A stretch of DNA of 64,000 bases. It comes from Flavobacterium psychrophilum (lineage in GTDB: Bacteria; Bacteroidota; Bacteroidia; Flavobacteriales; Flavobacteriaceae). Below, piece by piece: positions 54,113 through 62,737 of the stretch. The stretch covers positions 3,906,001-3,970,000 of the forward strand of contig CP012388.1 in NCBI GenBank assembly GCA_001708385.1, written 5' to 3'. The position numbers and the translations under genes were made by a program. Position 1 is the first letter of the stretch. Each line of letters begins with the position of its first letter. The notes beneath the pieces were generated by a model. The model was not told where the DNA came from and searched no databases. It was given only the letters and a program-made list of their open reading frames with translations.

Positions 54113-55591
54113 ATGAAGAAACCATCTTATATATATACCATTAAAAAATATAAAAAACAGGCTGCCGCGCTCTTAGCATTCGGGCTGCTGGCTGCCTGTT
54201 CGGCGCCTAAAGCTACGCAGCTACAGCCTGCAAAGGAATTACCGGAACAATTCAACAGGAAAAATGATTCCCTAAAGCGTAACGGTGAATTTAAAGGTGT
54301 TGCTGCAGCAACCTATTTCAAGGACCGGCAATTACAAAACCTGCTAGACAAGGCGCTACTACAGAACCCGGATTACCTTGTCATGCAGGAGCGCATCCTG
54401 ATTGCCAATTCACAGCTGAAAGTGGCGAAACTGGCCCTGCTTCCCTCACTGGCCCTGGTAGCTGAAGGCTCAGGCACCCACTACAGTAAATATACCATGG
54501 AGGGCGTGGGTAACTATGATACCAACTTTTCACAGAACATTAGTGACGACCAGCGCATTGCTACCGATGTTACCCCTAATTATTTTTTAGGCGGCAGGGT
54601 ATCCTGGGAAGCCGACCTTTGGGGGAGGCTTAGTAATAAAAAGCGGGCAGCACTGCACCGCTACCTCGCTTCGCAGCAAGGGATCAAGCTCCTGCAGGCC
54701 CGGCTGCTTACGGACATCGCCAACCTCTACTACAAGCTGGTAGCCCTGGACAGGCAGGATGCTATTTACAGGGAAAACCTGAAAACCCAGCAGCGTGCCC
54801 TGGATATCATCGCAGCACAGCGGTCGGTGGGTAAGGCAACAGAGCTTGCCGTACAGCAATTTGAAGCGCAGAACAACAACATATTGGCTCAGGAACGGCA
54901 GATCGCCCTGAGCATCGACCAGACCGAGAAAGCATTGCTGACCCTTATTGGCGAGTATGGCGGGACAATTGAACGCAGCAGCGGATTTATGTCCGGCCAC
55001 CTTGAGGTGCTGAACCAAAAGATAGCCGTCGATTCTGTTATCCACAACCGGCCGGATGTACGTGAAGCCTATTACCGGATGGAGGCGACACATGCGGGTA
55101 CTAAGGCAGCCCGGGCAGCGTTCTTCCCTAAGCTTATCCTCGGCGGGTATGGAGGGCTGAACTCTTTTTCGATCCCTACTTTTTTTGATACCGGGTCACT
55201 CGCATGGCAGCTCTTGGGAGGCCTTACGGCTCCGGTGTTTAACAGGGGGCAGATAAAGCAGCAATTCTTCGCAGCAAATAAAGAGCAGCAAATAGCTTTT
55301 TACAACTATCAAAATGCGGTAACCACTTCTTTTAATGAACTGAGTGCGCTACTGCACCGGACGGAAGCCTTTGAGGAAGTACTGGAGTACAAAAACGAGG
55401 AGATCGACCACCTGGAAATTGCAGTTAATGTGGCCAATGACCTTTACCTTAGCGGGTATGCCAATTACCTCGAGATCATCAGTGCCCAGAAAAACAAACT
55501 CCAGGCTGAGCTTGATTATGTGGATATCGAGCTGGAGAACGCAAAATCCCAGGTACAGCTTTATAAAGCGCTCGGAGGCATCATTAAGTAA
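54113..55591 (+). CDS. Outer membrane efflux channel lipoprotein (OprM/NodT-like)
   Basis: The 492-residue protein has a signal peptide with lipobox (LLAACSAPK, Cys29), two outer-membrane-efflux repeats of long helices (about 100-290 and 310-490), and PNYFLGGRVSWEADLWGRLSN (split near 150-170), the usual OMF entry to the beta barrel. It forms the exit duct for the RND pump encoded nine bases upstream. The N-terminal region is longer than in typical enteric TolC and fits the NodT/OprM branch. Confidence 0.9.
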   Translation: MKKPSYIYTIKKYKKQAAALLAFGLLAACSAPKATQLQPAKELPEQFNRKNDSLKRNGEFKGVAAATYFKDRQLQNLLDKALLQNPDYLVMQERILIANSQLKVAKLALLPSLALVAEGSGTHYSKYTMEGVGNYDTNFSQNISDDQRIATDVTPNYFLGGRVSWEADLWGRLSNKKRAALHRYLASQQGIKLLQARLLTDIANLYYKLVALDRQDAIYRENLKTQQRALDIIAAQRSVGKATELAVQQFEAQNNNILAQERQIALSIDQTEKALLTLIGEYGGTIERSSGFMSGHLEVLNQKIAVDSVIHNRPDVREAYYRMEATHAGTKAARAAFFPKLILGGYGGLNSFSIPTFFDTGSLAWQLLGGLTAPVFNRGQIKQQFFAANKEQQIAFYNYQNAVTTSFNELSALLHRTEAFEEVLEYKNEEIDHLEIAVNVANDLYLSGYANYLEIISAQKNKLQAELDYVDIELENAKSQVQLYKALGGIIK

Positions 55592-55616
55592 TCTATCAGA
55601 CATATACACCTATACC

Positions 55617-57395
55617 GTGAAAATTCTAAAAAAGAAATTATTACAACTGGAATCCCTGCTATTGTGGGGCAGGAAAAGGCTAACGCCAAAACAGTTCATT
55701 TTTTTATCCAGTGTCCTGGTGGGAATCACGGCTGCTTTTGCCGTGATACTTTTAAAAGCATTCGCCCATTCCGTGTACTCCTTTGCAACTTACATCAACG
55801 GGATATTAAAGCTGAGCTTTATAAACAGCATCCTCCCTGTAATAGGGATCCTGCTCACCGTGCTGGTTGTAAAAAAAGTGCTTGGTGGCAAAATTGAAAA
55901 GGGTACCTCACAGATCCTCTACGCTGTAGCGCGTAAGTCAAGCATTGTCCCTAAAAAGCAAATGTATGCCCAGATCATCACCAGTTCGCTTACGGTTGGC
56001 CTGGGAGGATCGGCGGGGCTGGAAAGCCCCATTGTGGTAACGGGCGCAGCATTCGGCTCGAATTATGCCCAGCAATTCCGGCTGAGTTATAAAGAGCGTA
56101 CGTTATTGATCGGTTGCGGTGTGGCAGCCGGTGTAGCGGCAGCGTTTAACGCCCCCATTGCGGGTGTTCTCTTCGCCATAGAAGTGTTGCTGGTGGATGT
56201 AACGATTTCAGCATTCACACCAATTATGATTGCGGCGGCAACAGGTACATTGGTTTCCACAATTGTTTTAAACGAAGATGTGTTACTTTCCTTTAGGCAG
56301 AAAGAAATATTTGACTACTACAATATTCCATTTTATCTTTTTCTCGGGATGTTTACCGGGTTGATATCGGTATATTATTCAAGAAATTTTCTTAAGACAG
56401 AACACTTTTTTGCAGGGCTTAAATTTGGCGTATATAAAAGGGCACTCATTGGATCGCTGATGCTGGGTTTAATGATCTTTATATTCCCTACGCTTTTTGG
56501 AGAAGGATACGAGAGCATTAAGACACTTGCAGATAAAAATCCGGGTGAGTTGTTGGAGAACACACTGTTTTCGGGATATAGCAATAATGAATGGGTACTG
56601 CTGGTTTTTGTAGGTTCATCCATGATGCTTAAGGCTTTTGCTTCTGGGGTAACATTGGGAAGCGGCGGTAACGGAGGCAACTTTGCACCATCACTTTTCC
56701 TTGGTTCGTATGCCGGATATTTCTTTTCCAAATTTTTGAATCTTACCGGCCTTACGGACCTGCCGGTCAGCAATTTTGCTATGGTGGGCATGGCAGGAAT
56801 CTTAAGCGGATTATTCCACGCACCGCTAACGGCTATTTTCCTTATTGCAGAAATTACAGGGGGTTACGACCTTATAATACCACTGATGATCGTAGCTTCC
56901 ATAAGCTTTGCTATATCGAAACGTTTTGACAAGCACTCCCTTGACGTAAAAGGGCTGGTAAAGAAAGGGAATGTGTTTACAAGCAACAAAGACACCAATA
57001 TTTTGTGGACCCTCAATATTGACAACATCATCCATACCGATTACGTGACACTACAACCAGGCGATAGTATAGAAAAGTTACGTAAAATGATCAAATATTC
57101 CGACCAGGTAATATTTGCTGTGGTTGATGGTGGCGTGTTACTGGGTACCATCTATTTCAATGATGTCCGGGAATTAATATTCAGTGACCACAACTCCCAT
57201 GTCGGAAGTCTTATGAGCCTGCCCACTGAAATTGTATACCAGTACGACAGCATGGAGACAGTTATGCATAAATTTGAACAGGGTGCAAAGGCGTACCTTC
57301 CCGTTATAAAGGACGGTGCTTATTATGGATTTATATCGAAAACCGATGCCCTTGAAGCCTACAGAAACAAATTAAGGGCAATGACCTTTGAATAA
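55617..57395 (+). CDS. ClC-family chloride channel/antiporter with CBS domains
   Basis: I chose the GTG at 55617 (VKILKKKLLQLE), because the frame extends upstream only as out-of-frame sequence of the OMF gene. The 592-residue protein has the ClC motifs GLGGSAGLESPIVVTGAAFG (selectivity filter region, about 120-140), GSGGNGGNFAPSLFLGSYAG (GxFxP, about 350-370) and many helices, followed by two CBS domains (about 465-590). CBS domains often bind adenine nucleotides and gate the channel. It is 25 bases after the efflux operon and may be co-transcribed. Confidence 0.88.
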   Translation: MKILKKKLLQLESLLLWGRKRLTPKQFIFLSSVLVGITAAFAVILLKAFAHSVYSFATYINGILKLSFINSILPVIGILLTVLVVKKVLGGKIEKGTSQILYAVARKSSIVPKKQMYAQIITSSLTVGLGGSAGLESPIVVTGAAFGSNYAQQFRLSYKERTLLIGCGVAAGVAAAFNAPIAGVLFAIEVLLVDVTISAFTPIMIAAATGTLVSTIVLNEDVLLSFRQKEIFDYYNIPFYLFLGMFTGLISVYYSRNFLKTEHFFAGLKFGVYKRALIGSLMLGLMIFIFPTLFGEGYESIKTLADKNPGELLENTLFSGYSNNEWVLLVFVGSSMMLKAFASGVTLGSGGNGGNFAPSLFLGSYAGYFFSKFLNLTGLTDLPVSNFAMVGMAGILSGLFHAPLTAIFLIAEITGGYDLIIPLMIVASISFAISKRFDKHSLDVKGLVKKGNVFTSNKDTNILWTLNIDNIIHTDYVTLQPGDSIEKLRKMIKYSDQVIFAVVDGGVLLGTIYFNDVRELIFSDHNSHVGSLMSLPTEIVYQYDSMETVMHKFEQGAKAYLPVIKDGAYYGFISKTDALEAYRNKLRAMTFE

Positions 57396-57502
57396 CATTA
57401 CTATTAAGCGGATTAGTCGTATTCGCAATGTGCTATTTTGGCACATAGAATTCTAATCTTTAACGCTTCATTAGTAGTATATAGCGCTTAGCGGAACTAT
57501 TT

Positions 57503-58246
57503 TTGTTTAAACCTTATCTATTAGCTATTGAAACCAAACAGTTGCTTACGGAAAATATCCTCAGGAACGTAATTGAAACAGCTCCCTTTCCAATTAGTGT
57601 CTATGCGGGCTACGAGCTTGAAATCATCCTGGCCAACAAATGTATGCGCGATACGTACGGCGAGGGTGAAGATGTGGTTGGAAAGCGGTACACGGAGATC
57701 TTGCCGGAATTAGGGAACCAGGAAATATTTGGTCAGCTTAGGGGCGTTATTACCACTGGAATCCCCTTTGAGGCAAAAGATACCAGGGTTGATATTGTGA
57801 AGGAGGGTGTTTTAAAACCGCATTATTTCAATTATAATTTCACACCCGTTTATGATGATCAGGGGAACCTTTTCGCGGTAATGAATACTGCTGCTGAAGT
57901 TACCGACCTGAACCTCTCACGCCAGCAGACCATTGAGGCGGAGGAGCGCCTGCGCTTTGCGGTGGAATCAGCGAATTTGGGTGCATTTGAAACACGGGAG
58001 GTCGACGGAACCCTTAAGGCATCAAAACGATTTATGGAGATTTTGGGCATCGAGCAAAGCCAATATACACAAACGGAGCTCTCAACGCATATCCATCCTG
58101 AAGACTTTAGTATTGCAAGCGAGGCCCATAAAAATGCTTAAAATAAAGGGCATCTTAATTACGAAGTAAGGGTTATGACGCCTAAGCAAGAGTTGAAATG
58201 GGTACGCGTAAACTATTTTACAAGTTTAAACAAAACAGCAACTTGA
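57503..58246 (+). pseudogene. Broken PAS-domain sensor gene
   Basis: A TTG at 57503 opens a frame with one PAS domain (about 15-135, FPISVYAGYELEIILANKCM) and the start of a second (EERLRFAVESANLGAFETRE). A TAA at 58139-58141 interrupts the second PAS, which then continues in the same frame (GHLNYEVRVMTPKQELKWVR) to a stop at 58244-58246. No histidine kinase or other output domain follows. It is probably the 5' part of a PAS sensor kinase that lost its 3' end and gained a nonsense mutation. Readthrough is possible but unlikely to give a functional kinase. Confidence 0.6.
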
Positions 58247-58267
58247 AAAGTTACTGTTTTGTTTAAA
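58225..58267 (+). terminator. 20-bp hairpin at the end of the broken PAS gene
   Basis: Arms of 20 bases with one mismatch surround a GAA loop (58245-58247); the ends are A- and T-rich (AAACAAAACAG / CTGTTTTGTTT). It overlaps the last codons of the PAS frame and could stop transcription in either direction. Confidence 0.6.
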
Positions 58268-58372
58268 TCATTTAATGTGTCGTAAACTTATCTTTGATCC
58301 AAAAGAGAAACTTCACCGTCTAAGTTTGTGAAAATATTTCTGACTTTGTGTACCTGCGACTCAAAAAGAAAA

Positions 58373-58404
58373 AAGGGGCTGACACTCTGTTGTGACAGCC
58401 CCTT
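58373..58404 (-). terminator. G+C-rich hairpin with leftward T-run
   Basis: AAGGGGCTG pairs with CAGCCCCTT around a 14-base loop; on the minus strand it is followed by a T-rich run. No minus-strand gene is seen to its right, so it may be left over from a lost gene. Confidence 0.5.
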
Positions 58405-58815
58405 CCACACGTATTAGTTATAACCTAAAGCGGATATTACTACTTACCCACTTTATAACCTGTATTAAAAGTAATGATAAAGGTATCTTTACCTACATAA
58501 TATATGTAATGTTTGAAAAACTATTAGAGAGTAAAATAATTATTATTTATGTCCTTCTATCAGTACTTCAAATTCTGTAATTTGCCCAGCTCCCCCGATC
58601 GGCACATTCTTGACTCCCGACCCATTACTATTCTTACACGACTATCATATTACAAGCCCAACTTAAGATTGTAGTGCAGTGGGTTTATTCTGAAGACTTA
58701 ATTTAAAGTAATACTAATTATTTAATTTAATACTTTATTAATTATATATAGATAATTTTTATAGTTAATTTTTTGTTAAATCAATGATTTTAATAAAATA
58801 TTAATCAGAAAATTC

Positions 58816-58823
58816 TACTTTTG
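58816..58823 (+). promoter_or_regulatory. -7 element (TACTTTTG) for the peptide-export operon
   Basis: TACTTTTG matches TAnnTTTG and lies 55 bases before the ATG of the precursor gene. No TTG is found 17-23 bases upstream. Confidence 0.45.
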
Positions 58824-58878
58824 AAACCGTCCGATTAAGTGCACGTAATGCGGATTCAACCAATTAATTTTTATTATT

Positions 58879-59109
58879 ATGACATCAAACATTCAAAAGA
58901 AACAGACGATAGAGAGTCTGTTAGCAAAGAGAAAAGAAGAATTAGCAAACGTTTATGGAGGCAAGATTGGCTGCGTACCGGGTTGTTCGGGAGAACCTAT
59001 CGGTTGTGGTCCTGACGCGTGCATTGGTCCATGCCCTAAAGCATGCCTTAGCCAGTGTATGTCTATGCCAAGCTGTAAAGGTTTAGACTCAGGAATTAAA
59101 AAACCATAG
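58879..59109 (+). CDS. Double-glycine leader, Cys-rich exported peptide precursor
   Basis: The 76-residue peptide has a charged helical leader ending in EELANVYGG (Gly27-Gly28), with Glu at -8, Leu at -7 and Val at -4, the pattern cut by C39 peptidases. The 48-residue core has eight cysteines (32, 36, 43, 48, 52, 56, 60, 66), including three consecutive C-x3-C steps from 48 to 60, many Gly/Pro, no Thr and few Ser. That makes lanthionine formation on many sites unlikely and disulfides or metal binding more likely. A C39-type ABC exporter is encoded in the same operon at 60536. It could be a bacteriocin, a signal or a metal-binding peptide. A strong hairpin follows the stop codon. Confidence 0.75.
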   Translation: MTSNIQKKQTIESLLAKRKEELANVYGGKIGCVPGCSGEPIGCGPDACIGPCPKACLSQCMSMPSCKGLDSGIKKP

Positions 59110-59124
59110 ACTAAAAACTAATTT

Positions 59125-59154
59125 TAGGTTTCCCTTTCCGGAAAGGGAAACCTA
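59125..59154 (+). terminator. Perfect 30-nt inverted repeat after the precursor gene
   Basis: TAGGTTTCCCTTTCC and its exact complement meet without a spacer (a tight GG/CC-centred loop in RNA). It lies between the precursor stop (59109) and the next ATG (59170). Such hairpins in peptide operons act as partial terminators or mRNA protectors and raise the precursor-to-exporter ratio. There is no long T-run, so partial readthrough is expected. Confidence 0.7.
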
Positions 59155-59169
59155 TCTACTTTAAAGATT

Positions 59170-59646
59170 ATGAAAGATTGTACATTAGAGCAAGCGCTGG
59201 ACTACAGCAATGAAGATGTGATATCGCGATTTATGACTCTTTTCGAAGTTGATGAACAAGAGGCAGAAATTCTATTCGAAGAAACTAAAAAATGGCTTTG
59301 GCTGTGTTACCGATCAGCTATAGCAGAAAAAAGATTTGTAGTAGTTATTGACGATTCTTTACTGATAATAGACGAAATGTGGCATAATTTCGTACTTTTC
59401 ACAAAAGATTACCAACACTATTGTATGGACAAATTTGGTTTTTATATTCATCACCAGCCCACTACAAAAGCCGAAAAAGAAAATTGGAAGGCTAATTTCC
59501 AGGAAAGCATGGACGATTATTTTACCAATATTGAAGAACAATACTCAATTATATACGACCTTTTAGGTGAAACAACATTACTAAGATGGTACGAAGATTT
59601 TCCAAAAAAATATACCAAAAAGCAGATAAAGGAGCTTATGCGATAA
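59170..59646 (+). CDS. DEMWH-motif protein of the peptide-export operon
   Basis: The 158-residue acidic, soluble protein has no signal peptide. Its central part reads IIDEMWHNFVLFTKDYQHYC (about 67-86), followed by KFGFYIHHQPTTK (about 88-100). A D-E-x-W-H box followed by a Y-x3-C and a late H-H resembles the GRDP-like (glycine-rich-domain-protein-like) pattern and could bind a metal through His72, His94 and His95. Its biochemical role is not established. The place right after the precursor suggests it handles, modifies or protects against the peptide. It ends 11 bases before the hydrolase gene. Confidence 0.55.
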   Translation: MKDCTLEQALDYSNEDVISRFMTLFEVDEQEAEILFEETKKWLWLCYRSAIAEKRFVVVIDDSLLIIDEMWHNFVLFTKDYQHYCMDKFGFYIHHQPTTKAEKENWKANFQESMDDYFTNIEEQYSIIYDLLGETTLLRWYEDFPKKYTKKQIKELMR

Positions 59647-59657
59647 ATAGCAAACTG

Positions 59658-60530
59658 ATGTACCTAATAGCCGCACTGTTCTCGATGCATTCGTATTGCC
59701 AGTCCGGCTACACTATCGCACCTAACAAAACATTAGAGGACTATCCGCAAAAGAAGGAGATATTAAAGCACCTTGGCCTGGTTAATGTTTATGACCTTAC
59801 CTATACTTCCGTCGATAACCTGAAAATAAAGGGATTTGTGATTACACCTAAAGATAGTACTCATAAATATCCTGTAGTTATTTACAACAGAGGAGGCAAT
59901 GGTAGTTACGGTATGGTTAGCGAGCCTTTTCTTTTCAGATTTTTAGCGAATCTTTCGTCCAAAGGATATATCATAGTAGGGTCACAACTGAGGGGGTCAG
60001 AAGGAAGTGAGGGAGAAGACGAATTCGGCGGCAGGGACATTGACGATGTTGAATCATTACTTAATATTGCTGATAACATACAAACTGCTGATACTTCCAG
60101 GGTTGCCCAAATAGGGTGGAGCCGGGGAGGAATTACCAATTTTCAGCTTTTGAAACGCTCCAAGCGTATTAAGACTACCGTTAATATTGCAGGGCCATCC
60201 AACTTGCTGAAAACCAAAAGAAAAATAATGTTTACTGTTTACAGGAACAGGATTCCCAACTACGCACTGGATTCAATAAAATTTACAAACAGGATATCGC
60301 CTGTTTTTCAGCTTGACTCCATAAAGAACAAAAAGGGGAGTATCCTTTATGTTCATGGAGATAGCGACCAGGCTGTACCACTTGAAAACAGCAAAGAATT
60401 ATACGCAGAGTCTAAAAAAAGAAAAATCAAATCTGAAATGGTTATTTTTCCCGGAGGCGACCATAGCCTCCGTGAGCATTTCGATAAATTAATAGATACG
60501 ATTGTATCCTGGTTTAAAACAGAGTTATAA
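59658..60530 (+). CDS. Exported S9-type alpha/beta hydrolase
   Basis: I chose the ATG at 59658 because it starts a signal peptide (MYLIAALFSMHSYCQSGYT); the frame also extends upstream to 59586, overlapping the previous gene without similarity. The 290-residue protein is a prolyl-oligopeptidase-like alpha/beta hydrolase: GWSRGG (Ser155), HGDSDQAVP (Asp237) and PGGDHSL (His269) form the triad, and YNRGGNGSYGM is the oxyanion loop. There is no beta-propeller domain. It may trim the exported peptide, or degrade foreign peptides as self-protection. It is six bases upstream of the exporter gene. Confidence 0.72.
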   Translation: MYLIAALFSMHSYCQSGYTIAPNKTLEDYPQKKEILKHLGLVNVYDLTYTSVDNLKIKGFVITPKDSTHKYPVVIYNRGGNGSYGMVSEPFLFRFLANLSSKGYIIVGSQLRGSEGSEGEDEFGGRDIDDVESLLNIADNIQTADTSRVAQIGWSRGGITNFQLLKRSKRIKTTVNIAGPSNLLKTKRKIMFTVYRNRIPNYALDSIKFTNRISPVFQLDSIKNKKGSILYVHGDSDQAVPLENSKELYAESKKRKIKSEMVIFPGGDHSLREHFDKLIDTIVSWFKTEL

Positions 60531-60535
60531 GCTTA

Positions 60536-62737
60536 ATGAAAAAATTCCCCTTCTATCGTCAGCTTGAAGCAAAAGATTGTGGCCCGACATGTTTAAAGAT
60601 TGTTGCTAAATATTACGGGAAGACTTTAAATATTCAAAACTTAAGAAATTTTAGCGAAACCAATCGGCTTGGAAGCAGCTTGCAGAACCTCGCCAAGGCT
60701 GCCGAGAATTTAGGATTTAGGTCTTTGGGGATAAGACTGGATTTGGATAAGCTGAAAGAAATTCAATTACCCTGCATTTTACATTGGAACAGTAACCATT
60801 ACGTGGTGCTGTATAAAATAGAACAGAAAAAAGCAGGTAACAAAAAGATTTATTTCATTGCTGACCCTGCAATCGGCCTGCAAAAGTATGACGAGCAGGG
60901 ATTTATTAAGAATTGGGGTGCAGGAAATTCGGCTGCTACTCTGGAAGGGATAGTGCTCATCCTTGAAACTACCCCTAAATTCTATATGGCTGCCGAGCAG
61001 CATAACAAAGAGTTAGACTTTACCTTTTTATTAAGATACATAAAGCCGTATCGAAAGTTCATCGCCCAGCTTATAGTAGGGCTAATGGCTGCGAGCCTTT
61101 TGCAGCTAATAGCACCATTTCTGACGCAAAGTATTGTCGATGTTGGTGTGCAAAACCAAAATATGCACTTTGTATACTTAATATTGATTGCACAGTTGTT
61201 TCTTTTTATTGGCCGGACATCTTTAGAATTTATAAGAAGCTGGATGCTCCTTAATTTATCGACCAGGATCAACATCTCAATGATTTCTGACTTTTTTATT
61301 AAGTTAATGAACATGCCGATAGGGTATTTTGATGTACGGATCACGGGAGATGTACTACAGAAAATTAATGACTATAATAGAGTGCAACGCGTGCTGACAA
61401 ATTCCTCTTTAACTGTCTTTTTCTCTATTCTTAATTTACTGATAAGCGGTACAGTGCTCTTGATATTCAATTATCAAATATTCCTGATCTATCTATTTGG
61501 AAGCATACTATTTTTTCTGTGGATATTTTTATTTCTTAAACGGAGGAAAAAATTGGATAATGAGCGTTTTGCTGAACAGAAAAAAGAAAAGGATAAGATT
61601 ATTGAATTGACCAACGGTATGCAGGATATCAAGCTCCATAATGCTGAGCAACAAAAGCGCTGGGGATGGGAATACATACAGGCGTCCCTTTTCAAGGTGT
61701 CTATGAAAGGCCTTGCTTTGGAGCAGACACAGAATATAGGCTCTAATTTTATTAATGAGCTTAAAAATATTATCATCACATTTTTCGCGGCCAAATTAGT
61801 AATCGAAGGGCAACTGACCTTTGGTATGATGGTTGCGATCAGTGGACTAGTCGGTAGCCTGAACGCCCCGATACTTCAGCTAATCGGTTTCATACGAGAA
61901 ATCCAGGATGCCAAAATATCACTTTTACGTCTCTCCGAAATTTACACTAAGAAAGACGAGTCCGCCGCCGATGAGGGAACTATCGAAGCAGTACCCACAA
62001 ATTCCAGTATCCGATTTAAAGATATCTCTTTCCGTTATCCCGGTAGTAACTTTGAGGTAATAAAAGATCTGAATCTTGAGATACCTCACCAAAAGGTTAC
62101 AGCTATCGTGGGAAGCAGCGGTAGTGGAAAAACAACATTAATGAAATTAATGATGAAGTTTTACGCACCAACATCAGGTACTATTGAAGTTGGTAACACT
62201 TCGTTGAACTATATATCTCAAAAGGCGTGGAGACATCATATAGGGGCTGTTTTACAGGAGGGTTTTATATTTAATGACACAATTGCAAATAATATAGCCT
62301 TGGGTATTGAAACGTTCGATGTAGAACGTTTGTATTACGCTGCAAACGTTGCAAATATCAATAATTTTGTTGAAACGTTGCCGGGATCATATAATACCAT
62401 GCTGGGCACAGAAGGTGTAGGTATGAGTACAGGCCAAAAGCAACGTGTATTTATTGCCAGGGCGGTCTACAAAGATCCTAAAATTTTATTTTTTGATGAG
62501 GCGACATCTGCGCTTGATGCTAACAATGAAAAAGAAATCATGGAAAAACTGAATATCTTTTTTAAACAGAAAACGGTCGTAGTGATAGCACACAGGTTAA
62601 GTACGGTAATGAATGCCGACCAGATCGTAGTTCTTGAAAAAGGAAAGGTTGTAGAGCAGGGATCTCATACGGATCTGATTACACAGAAAGGTTATTATTA
62701 CAATTTGGTTAAAAATCAACTACAACTCGCATCATAA
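60536..62737 (+). CDS. Peptidase-containing ABC exporter (C39 PCAT type)
   Basis: The 733-residue protein has an N-terminal C39 cysteine peptidase with DCGPTCL (Cys15), LHWNSNHYVVLY (His88) and FIADPAIG (Asp110). Six membrane helices (about 165-450) follow, then an ATPase: Walker A GSSGSGKTT (526-534), Walker B ILFFDEATSALD (650-661) and His682-region AHRLS. The signature loop is MSTGQKQ instead of the usual LSGGQ. The peptidase would cut the precursor after Gly28 and export the core through the inner membrane to the HlyD-like adaptor, whose gene overlaps its stop by one base. Confidence 0.92.
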   Translation: MKKFPFYRQLEAKDCGPTCLKIVAKYYGKTLNIQNLRNFSETNRLGSSLQNLAKAAENLGFRSLGIRLDLDKLKEIQLPCILHWNSNHYVVLYKIEQKKAGNKKIYFIADPAIGLQKYDEQGFIKNWGAGNSAATLEGIVLILETTPKFYMAAEQHNKELDFTFLLRYIKPYRKFIAQLIVGLMAASLLQLIAPFLTQSIVDVGVQNQNMHFVYLILIAQLFLFIGRTSLEFIRSWMLLNLSTRINISMISDFFIKLMNMPIGYFDVRITGDVLQKINDYNRVQRVLTNSSLTVFFSILNLLISGTVLLIFNYQIFLIYLFGSILFFLWIFLFLKRRKKLDNERFAEQKKEKDKIIELTNGMQDIKLHNAEQQKRWGWEYIQASLFKVSMKGLALEQTQNIGSNFINELKNIIITFFAAKLVIEGQLTFGMMVAISGLVGSLNAPILQLIGFIREIQDAKISLLRLSEIYTKKDESAADEGTIEAVPTNSSIRFKDISFRYPGSNFEVIKDLNLEIPHQKVTAIVGSSGSGKTTLMKLMMKFYAPTSGTIEVGNTSLNYISQKAWRHHIGAVLQEGFIFNDTIANNIALGIETFDVERLYYAANVANINNFVETLPGSYNTMLGTEGVGMSTGQKQRVFIARAVYKDPKILFFDEATSALDANNEKEIMEKLNIFFKQKTVVVIAHRLSTVMNADQIVVLEKGKVVEQGSHTDLITQKGYYYNLVKNQLQLAS

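Larger units (their letters stand above)
58268..58878. other. Long AT-rich region upstream of the peptide-export operon
   Basis: About 600 bases without a supported gene. It contains a G+C-rich hairpin at 58373-58404 and a -7 element near its right end. The last 180 bases are very A+T-rich, as often seen upstream of strongly regulated bacteriocin-type operons. A 62-codon frame at 58392-58580 has no start, composition or motif to support it. Confidence 0.45.

Noticed and set aside
55344..55616. Upstream extension of the ClC channel frame
   Set aside because: It lies fully inside the efflux channel gene in another frame, is Arg/Thr/Trp-rich without family similarity, and a GTG at 55617 begins the real protein.
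58392..58580. 62-codon frame upstream of the peptide operon
   Set aside because: No ATG start, no signal or domain, and it begins within a hairpin.
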